Assembly (NCBI GenBank): GCA_027057345.1
Contig: JALUIX010000134.1
Location: 1 to 19,780 of the forward strand
DNA length: 19,780 bases
Direction of reading: 5' to 3'
Source: S144-45 sp015494035
GTDB lineage: Bacteria > Pseudomonadota > Gammaproteobacteria > Xanthomonadales > Marinicellaceae
The position numbers and the translations under genes are program-made. This document shows positions 14,010 through 19,780 of this stretch, one piece after another; positions within the stretch are counted from its first letter, which is position 1, and every line of letters begins with the position of its first letter. Under the pieces are notes generated by a model. That model searched no databases. It saw nothing but the letters and a program-made list of their open reading frames with translations, and was not told where the DNA came from.

Positions 14010-15830
14010 GGGCCGCTGCGCTGTTGGTGCTGTCGTTGTTGCTGCTGTCCGGATCGGTGGTGTCCGAGGCCACACTGACGGTGTTGACAAAAGCGCCAGT
14101 GGCGTTTTCGTTGACCGTTGTGTTGACCCAGTAGCTGGTGCTTTGTCCCGCGCCCAGGGTGCCCAGGGAACAGGTGGGCACACCGTTCGGGTCTTCGGTG
14201 CAGCCACTGGTGTCCACCAATGTCAGTCCGGCAGGCAGGCTCTCGGTGGCGATCACATTGACGGCATCGCTGGGCCCCAGGTTGGTGACAATAATCTCAT
14301 AGGACACGGTGCCACCCACTGGAATCCAGCCACTGGGGTGGGCCCTTTTCTCTACCTGCAGATCCGCCTCAGTGATCACCTGGGTGTCTTCGCCGCTGCT
14401 GTTGTTGCCATTGTCGGGGTCAAAGGTGTCTGAATTCACCGTGACAGCGTTATGGATGCCGCCGGCAGGCAATGCCGGATCCACCGCCACAGTCACGGTG
14501 TACTGGGCGCTGGCGCCTACGCCAATGGACCCCAGTGAGCACACAGGCACTCCTGACGGGTCTTCGGCACAGCCCGCCGTGGAGACCCAGAGAAACGCCG
14601 GCTGGCAGGGTGTCGGTGACCGTCACGTTCTGGGCCGGTGAAGGGCCGGCATTGCTGACCGTGATGGTGTAGGTGATGTTTTCACCAGCACGCACCGGGT
14701 CGACATTGTCACTCTTGGTGGCGGACAGATCCGCGGCTTCAGCAACGGTGTCTTCGCTGGCGGTATTGTTGCTGTTGTCCGGGTCTGCGGTGTCCGAGGC
14801 CACTGTCACTGTGTTGGTGATGGTACCGGCCGTGCCATTGTCAATGGTGACCGCGACGGTGTACTGGGCACTGCTGCCAGGCAGGATGTCTCCCAGGGAA
14901 CAGGCAGGGATGCCATTGGGGTCTTCAACACAGCCTGTGGTGCCCACCAGGGTCACACCCGCTGGCAACGTGTCGGAGGCGATGACATTGAAGGCCGTGC
15001 TCGGCCCGGCATTACTCACCGTGATGGTGTAGGTGACCGTCGTGCCTGGTGGTGCCGGATCCACGTCATCCGATTTGGTGACAGACAGGTCGGCAGAGCC
15101 ACCGAGTGCGGTCGGCTCAGTGTCGGAATCGTTGCTGCTGACCGGGTCGCTGGAGTCGGATGTCACACTGGCAGTGTTTGACAATGAGCCGGTGGCCGAG
15201 GGGTCAACCACCACATTCACCACGTAGCTGGCTGAAGCACCGGCAGCCAGGGTGCCCAGACTGCACGCGGGAATGCCGTTGGGGTCTTCGGCGCAACCGG
15301 CAGTGTTCACCAGCGTGACAGCAGCCGGCAGGGCATCGCTGACCTGCACATTCTGCGCATCACTGGGCCCGTTATTGGTGACGGTGATGGTGTAGCTCAG
15401 GGGTTGGCCTGCGGTCACCGGGTCAACGCTGTCTGACTTGCTGATGGCCAAATCGGACACGGCCTGTACCAGCGTGTCTTCACTGGTGCTGTTATTGCCA
15501 GGGTTCAGTTCGTTGGTGGTGGTGATGGCACTGGCGTTATTGGTCAGGACTGTTCCATCCGGGGTGCTGGCATCCACTGTGACTGTGACGGTGTAGCTGG
15601 CACTGCCGCCGGCGGGAATATCCCCCAGGGTGCATTGCGGCATGGCGGCCGGGTCCTCTGCGCAGCCACTGGTAGAAACCAGCGTAACGCCGGCTGGCAA
15701 GGTGTCATTAACGCGCACAAACGTGGCCTCATTGGGTCCGGCGTTACTGACTGTGATGGTGTACGTCAGGTTATCGCCGGCGGAAACTGGATCAACATCG
15801 TCTGTTTTGGTGATGCTCAGGTCAGCCGAG
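14010..15830 (-). repeat. Five tandem DUF11 domains
   Basis: Five units of about 120 residues (roughly 360 bases each) begin with ADLSITK, SDLAISK, ADLSVTK, ADLSATK and ADLQVEK, starting near 15826, 15457, 15100, 14737 and 14371. Each has the pattern YTITVSNAGPS, then DTLPAGV, then GCxEDPxGxPxCSLG with a paired cysteine, and ends in a SNN or NN segment. They form an Ig-like beta-sandwich stalk in secreted proteins. The fourth unit contains the frameshift. Confidence 0.9.
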
Positions 15831-18800
15831 CCGGCCTTGGTTTCCAGGTAATCCTCAACCTCGCCATCTGCGGCAATGCCATCCGGGCTAAGCCCCCCGG
15901 CGGTGGAAATTCTGAAGCGGGAGTAAATGTTGCCTGGAACGGCTGAGCAGGGAACGGTAAAGTTCAGGGCATTGTTGCCTGCCACAACGGGCTGGCTGGC
16001 AAAGACCTGTTCAGCCGCCTCAAAAGTACCATTGGCATTGAAGTCCACCCAGGCATCCAGCAAGCCTGCGGCACTGGCTGTGACTGAGACATTGCTCACT
16101 TCGCAGACGGTCAGGCCATTACTGAAAATTACACCGTCCTCATCATCCGATCCTGCGCAGGCACCGGCAACCGGTGTACCAGCGGCCAGGTCATCGCCAG
16201 TGGCGTTGGCGCCGGGCTGGCCATCCGCTTCACCATCGACACAAGCCCCCAGGTACAGGGAAGAGGTACTGTTGAAGGCGTGAACGGCAGCATTATTGGT
16301 CAATTCGGTGGGGTAACTGGCTGGCAAGTCACCAAAATCGCCAGCGAAAACGGTGACCCGGTAATCTTCCACTTCCCCATCCACGGCCGCGCTATCAGGG
16401 CCGCCAACTCCGCTGGAGCTGAAACGGAAACGGGCGTAGGTATCGGCAATGTTGGCCGAACAGGGCACGGTGAACGTCAGGCTGTTGGCCCCGGCAACCA
16501 GTGCCTGGCCGTTGGCAATGCGCTCCCCGGCATCGAAGCCGCCGTTGCCATTGAAATCGATCCAGGCATCAAGCAGCCCTGGCGCATTGGCCGTGACTGT
16601 CATTTGTGTGTCCACACAGGCGATGAGCGGCGTATTGAAGACGATGCCATCCTCATCGTCATTGCCCGAGCAGGTGCCCACCGTGCCCGTGCCGGTGGTG
16701 CTGTCATCCAGCAGGGCCTGGGCATCGGGCTGGCCATCGGCTTCGGTGTCCACGCAGGCACCCAGATAGAGCGGGTTGGTGGCGCTGACACCGTGCAAGG
16801 TGCCGTTGGTACCTTGGGTGGTTGCATAGGTATCAGGCGCATCACCAAAGTCCACGCCATTGATAACAACTTGGTAGTCTTCGACTTCTCCATCGGCTGC
16901 CGGGCCGTTATGCGGCAGGCCACCGGCTGAACTGATGCGGAAGCGGCTGTAGGTGAGGCCGGTGCTGGCGTCACAGGGCACATCAATGCTGACGGTGTTG
17001 GTGCCGGCCAGGACGGGCATGGCACTCAGGACGGTTTCAGAGACCGGGTCAAACACGCCGTTGGCATTGAAGTCCACCCAGGCATCCACAAAGCCGTCCT
17101 TGTTGGCCACCAGCGAGATGTCATTGAGCTGACAAGCCATCAGCTCGTTGCCGTTGACAAAGGTGACGCCGTCTTCGTCATCAAAGCACGGGCCAATGGT
17201 GGTGCTGCCGGCATTGGTGTCATCGCCACTGGCGTCGCTGCCGGGGGTGGCCGGTTGGCCGTCTGTTTCCAGGTCGGTGCAGGAACCCAGGTAAAGGGCG
17301 TTTGCCGGGTCAACCCGATGCACCGGGCCGTTGCTGGCCGCCAGTGTGTCGTAGGAGTCCGGCGCATCGCCCCATTCCTGACCGACAATGTTCAGGCGAT
17401 AGTCTTCCACTTCACCGTCACCGGCCGGTCCCACAGGGCCATCGCCACCGGCAGAAGAGCAGCGGAAGCGGGCATAGGTGGGCCCGGGCGTGACTGTGGT
17501 GGGCACAGTCAGGTTGAACGCAATAAAGGATCCGGCATTCACCGTAATGTCCGGGAAAAGTGCCTCGCTGTTTTCGAAAATGCCATTGCGGTTCCAGTCT
17601 ATCCAGCTGTTGAGTCGGCAACTGCTAGTGCCCACCACGCCACCACCAGTGACTTTGATGTGCAGAAAATCACCAGCAGACAGGGTGGTGCTATTGAAAG
17701 TCACCCCGTCTTCGTCGTCGCCGGGAGTGGCGCAGCCACCGACGGGGATTAAATTGTCGGTGTCATCGGCCAGCGCCAGCATGTTCTGATTCAGGCCATT
17801 GTCGGCGTCGACACAGGAACCCAAAAAGGGCGCGCCGGGCACTGTTGGCAGGGCATGGACAGGGCCGCCATCCAGCTGGGTGGTCTGGTAGTCAGCCACG
17901 GCACTGCCGGGAATCACATCCGGTGCATCGCCATAATCGTATTGGGTTTCACCCAGTGGCGGAAAGGCATCGGTGAAGCAGAAATCCAGCGTCAGGTTGG
18001 AATTCGGGCTGGCATCGCCATCCGTGATGGGTTCGCCACCGGGAGTCAGGGTAATCGCCAGACTGCCCGTCAGTGCCCCGATGGCACCGCCGTTATCGTC
18101 GCCATTGGCATCATTGTCCGGATCCGGGGGCGGGTCATTGGCGAAACAGCTGCGCAAACCGGCCAGTGGACCGCCGCCGCTGAAATTGGATGGGTCCACC
18201 ACCACAATGTAGTCGCCCGCTGCCAGATCGGTGAACGCATAGCGCCCTTCAAAGCCGTTGGCAATGCCAGTTTGGGTGGCACCGATGTATTCGTTCAGGC
18301 TGGGTTGGCCGTCCCCGTTGCTGTCCAGGTAAAGGTTCAGCAACACGCCGTTAATGCCGTTTTCACCGTTTTGGGGTTCGTAGAGGTCGTCATTGTCGGT
18401 TTCAAACCAGACCTGGTTGCCCAGCGACAGGGTGCCTGCCGGGAACACAAGCCCACAATCAATGGTGGCATTGAATTCGCCCGGGGCCAGGCTCACCAGC
18501 GGTGTGGTGCCATCGGCCGGGTTGGCATCGGAGTCCTGGGCATCGTCAGCACCGGCATCCCGGGTGGTAAAGGACACCGCGGGATCGGGTTTCAGACATT
18601 GCACAAAGTAATTGACGCCAGGGATCAGTTCATCAAACAGGTAGTAACCCGGTTGGTTGAGTGAATCGTTGGCGGTGACGGTTGCCCCGACCTGAACATC
18701 GTCTGTGCCTGGTTCCTGGATGCCGTCGCCGTCATCGGCAAACAGCAACACTGTGACGCCATTGACACCGTTATAAACCGGCTCGTTTTGCAGGCCATCA

Positions 18801-19780
18801 TTGTTCAGGTCATACCACACGTAATTACCCAGCGCGGCTTTTTCCAGTGGCAACAGCCCCAGGTCAATGGTGGGATTGTTTTCGTTAGCCGCCAGGGTAA
18901 CTGGTGAGGCACACATGGTCGTTGGGTCGACATCGGAATCCATGCTATCGTCTGGCCCCTGATCGGCCAGTGTGGGCTGATAGGGTGGGATCGGAGTGAA
19001 ACAGATCTGATAGGTGCCTGCGGCCAGCCCGGGGAAGTTATACCAACCAGGGTTGCCTGCGCTGTCATTGGTGGTGAAGGTGGTGTCTTGCAGCACATCG
19101 TCAAAGCTGCCCATGACACCGTCAGCGCCGGCACTGTATAGGTCGACCTGCACGTTGTTCAGGCCTGTGCCGGATTCGTTCTGTGTGCCGTCCTGATCGC
19201 CATCGATCCAGACGTAGTCGCCCAGGCTGGCGCCGGAACAACTGCCGATGCGGATACCCACTTTTTGTGGCTCTGCTGACAGGTCACCAAAACCATCGGA
19301 TCGTGCCCCGAGGTAGGCAAAGGAGTTATAGGCCACTTCACCAGCGGTGGGCGCATCGCCCGGGGCGGTCATCTGAAAATGAAAAACCAGGTCGTCATAG
19401 GCATTGATGACCGTGCCATTGAACTCAGCCTTGAATGACTTGGTGTCGGTGATGGGGTTGGGGGGCGAGGTGGACCAGTTCGGGGCTTCGCAACCCGGTA
19501 CGCTAACGCCCACTTCCGACCGACAGGGATTGCCAGAGGTGCTGTAATAAACGGTGACACCAGGCGGTGCGGTGATGGGGCTGCTTAAAACAGGTTGCCA
19601 TTGGGAACCACGGCTGGTCAGGTCCTTGACACCGGTGTCACCCACGAAAGGCAGGATATCCACAATCACGAAATTTTCCATGGGCAAGGTGCCACGGTTT
19701 TTGATGGTTAGTTGATAATCGATGCTGCCACCGGGCAGGGTTTCACCCACACCGGAAACGTAATCGGCATCACACACACC
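14450..19780 (-). CDS. Giant modular surface or secreted protein, partial (SdrD B, GEVEDY and DUF11 repeats)
   Basis: The frame is open from the right edge of the window, so the true start lies outside; the GTG near 19777 is simply the first in-frame valine. About 1,775 residues are visible here. In order: a DUF11-like segment near the window edge, three SdrD B-like domains (LGDYVWIDGDQDG type), four GEVEDY domains (each opening with xGDAPD or GDLPA and closing with DGEVEDY) and four DUF11 domains. Acidic Ca-binding-like loops and repeated Cys pairs are abundant. The last about 40 residues, from SLGLHGG onward, are out of frame and end at a stop near 14450. The natural continuation with the sorting tail is at 13912-14588. 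Its likely role is a stalked extracellular adhesin or matrix protein; the N-terminal functional head is not in view. Confidence 0.9.
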   Translation of the reverse strand, partial: GVCDADYVSGVGETLPGGSIDYQLTIKNRGTLPMENFVIVDILPFVGDTGVKDLTSRGSQWQPVLSSPITAPPGVTVYYSTSGNPCRSEVGVSVPGCEAPNWSTSPPNPITDTKSFKAEFNGTVINAYDDLVFHFQMTAPGDAPTAGEVAYNSFAYLGARSDGFGDLSAEPQKVGIRIGSCSGASLGDYVWIDGDQDGTQNESGTGLNNVQVDLYSAGADGVMGSFDDVLQDTTFTTNDSAGNPGWYNFPGLAAGTYQICFTPIPPYQPTLADQGPDDSMDSDVDPTTMCASPVTLAANENNPTIDLGLLPLEKAALGNYVWYDLNNDGLQNEPVYNGVNGVTVLLFADDGDGIQEPGTDDVQVGATVTANDSLNQPGYYLFDELIPGVNYFVQCLKPDPAVSFTTRDAGADDAQDSDANPADGTTPLVSLAPGEFNATIDCGLVFPAGTLSLGNQVWFETDNDDLYEPQNGENGINGVLLNLYLDSNGDGQPSLNEYIGATQTGIANGFEGRYAFTDLAAGDYIVVVDPSNFSGGGPLAGLRSCFANDPPPDPDNDANGDDNGGAIGALTGSLAITLTPGGEPITDGDASPNSNLTLDFCFTDAFPPLGETQYDYGDAPDVIPGSAVADYQTTQLDGGPVHALPTVPGAPFLGSCVDADNGLNQNMLALADDTDNLIPVGGCATPGDDEDGVTFNSTTLSAGDFLHIKVTGGGVVGTSSCRLNSWIDWNRNGIFENSEALFPDITVNAGSFIAFNLTVPTTVTPGPTYARFRCSSAGGDGPVGPAGDGEVEDYRLNIVGQEWGDAPDSYDTLAASNGPVHRVDPANALYLGSCTDLETDGQPATPGSDASGDDTNAGSTTIGPCFDDEDGVTFVNGNELMACQLNDISLVANKDGFVDAWVDFNANGVFDPVSETVLSAMPVLAGTNTVSIDVPCDASTGLTYSRFRISSAGGLPHNGPAADGEVEDYQVVINGVDFGDAPDTYATTQGTNGTLHGVSATNPLYLGACVDTEADGQPDAQALLDDSTTGTGTVGTCSGNDDEDGIVFNTPLIACVDTQMTVTANAPGLLDAWIDFNGNGGFDAGERIANGQALVAGANSLTFTVPCSANIADTYARFRFSSSGVGGPDSAAVDGEVEDYRVTVFAGDFGDLPASYPTELTNNAAVHAFNSTSSLYLGACVDGEADGQPGANATGDDLAAGTPVAGACAGSDDEDGVIFSNGLTVCEVSNVSVTASAAGLLDAWVDFNANGTFEAAEQVFASQPVVAGNNALNFTVPCSAVPGNIYSRFRISTAGGLSPDGIAADGEVEDYLETKAGSADLSITKTDDVDPVSAGDNLTYTITVSNAGPNEATFVRVNDTLPAGVTLVSTSGCAEDPAAMPQCTLGDIPAGGSASYTVTVTVDASTPDGTVLTNNASAITTTNELNPGNNSTSEDTLVQAVSDLAISKSDSVDPVTAGQPLSYTITVTNNGPSDAQNVQVSDALPAAVTLVNTAGCAEDPNGIPACSLGTLAAGASASYVVNVVVDPSATGSLSNTASVTSDSSDPVSSNDSDTEPTALGGSADLSVTKSDDVDPAPPGTTVTYTITVSNAGPSTAFNVIASDTLPAGVTLVGTTGCVEDPNGIPACSLGDILPGSSAQYTVAVTIDNGTAGTITNTVTVASDTADPDNSNNTASEDTVAEAADLSATKSDNVDPVRAGENITYTITVSNAGPSPAQNVTVTDTLPAGVSLGLHGGLCRRPVRSACVLTGVHWRRRQRPVHRDCGGGSGIACRRHP
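14586..14588 (-). other. One-base frameshift in the fourth DUF11 repeat
   Basis: The plus strand reads CCC where the other repeats predict CC. With one base removed the frame gives GVSLVSTAGCAEDP, which matches the sister repeats (GVTLVSTSGCAEDP). With the extra base the frame leaves the repeat consensus and stops near 14450. No slippery heptamer typical of programmed frameshifting was seen. Confidence 0.85.
15845..17943 (-). repeat. Four tandem GEVEDY domains
   Basis: Four units of about 170 residues open at approximately 17943 (YDYGDAPD), 17375 (EWGDAPDSY), 16852 (DFGDAPDTY) and 16343 (DFGDLPASY), and each ends in DGEVEDY. Conserved inside each are a YLGxC segment, a DDEDG acidic loop, a Cys near the next strand, a WxDxNxxG-like segment (DAWVDFNANG) and a C-terminal YxRFRxSxxGG. 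Four cysteines per unit recur at matching places in units 2 to 4, which suggests internal disulfides. Confidence 0.9.
17960..19231 (-). repeat. Three SdrD B-like domains
   Basis: Three units begin at about 19231 (LGDYVWIDGDQDG), 18836 (LGNYVWYDLNNDG) and 18432 (LGNQVWFETDND). Each has the G-x-x-V-x-V/L-L strand and the PGxYxF/Y or AGxY closing strand of the Cna B/SdrD B fold. Asp/Asn-rich loops such as DxDxDG are consistent with calcium binding. The third unit is the most divergent. Confidence 0.85.

Larger units (their letters stand above)
13912..14588 (-). pseudogene. Giant modular surface protein, C-terminal part separated by a frameshift
   Basis: This is the continuation of the large minus-strand gene in a different frame. 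It carries the second half of the fourth DUF11 domain, from CSLGSIGVG, a complete fifth DUF11 domain starting at ADLQVEK (about 14371), and a C-terminal tail IPSLGRLALGLLLLLL followed by YRRR. That tail is the tripartite motif, membrane helix and basic end of exosortase-type sorting signals, closest to IPTL-CTERM. The segment has no start signal of its own; the first in-frame GTG (14550) lies inside a conserved domain. Deleting one base in the CCC at 14586-14588 restores a continuous fourth DUF11 repeat, so this is a piece of the upstream gene and not a separate gene. Sequencing error is a realistic alternative. Confidence 0.85.

Overview
The window reads as the chromosome of a Gram-negative gammaproteobacterium, probably free-living or marine. 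The basis is gene content: a MacB/FtsX-type ABC exporter, a bacterial AcsA, a two-component pair that resembles the proteobacterial dedicated sortase (Pds) regulators, a DUF1329 lipoprotein, and a giant secreted protein with an IPTL/exosortase-like tail. The taxon is inferred, because no rRNA or marker gene is present to fix it.

Layout. (1) 1-2777, plus strand: the 3' end of an ABC ATPase gene, translationally coupled to an 809-residue duplicated FtsX-type permease. (2) 2789-5300: an acetyl-CoA synthetase gene (3067-5103) with its own promoter. It lies between two inverted copies of a 160-bp palindromic element with terminal inverted repeats and apparent 4-bp target-site duplications, i.e. 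a MITE-like family. (3) 5373-9389, plus strand: an operon of an exported metallo-beta-lactamase-fold hydrolase, an OmpR-family response regulator (ATGA overlap) and a large membrane histidine kinase. (4) 9424-11490, minus strand: metG, convergent with the kinase gene. (5) 11629-13689, minus strand: a DUF1329 lipoprotein with an unusual Ala/Lys/Glu/Gln coiled coil encoded by a 183-bp tandem repeat, followed by a good terminator. (6) 13912-19780, minus strand: the 3' part of a giant modular surface or secreted protein with three SdrD B-like domains, four GEVEDY domains, five DUF11 domains and a C-terminal sorting tail. A one-base insertion near 14586-14588 breaks the reading frame in the fourth DUF11 repeat and separates the tail from the rest.

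How the parts may work together. The ABC exporter, envelope hydrolase with its two-component system, DUF1329 lipoprotein and giant repeat protein all point to the cell envelope; acs and metG are housekeeping genes. The Pds-like regulators would be expected near a class GN sortase and its target, but none is visible here. A regulatory link to the giant protein would be speculation, since its tail is of the IPTL rather than the LPxTG type.

The observations most worth following are the MITE-like pair around acs, the tandem-repeat coiled coil in the DUF1329 lipoprotein, the frameshift that removes the sorting tail, and the hydrolase-regulator-kinase operon.
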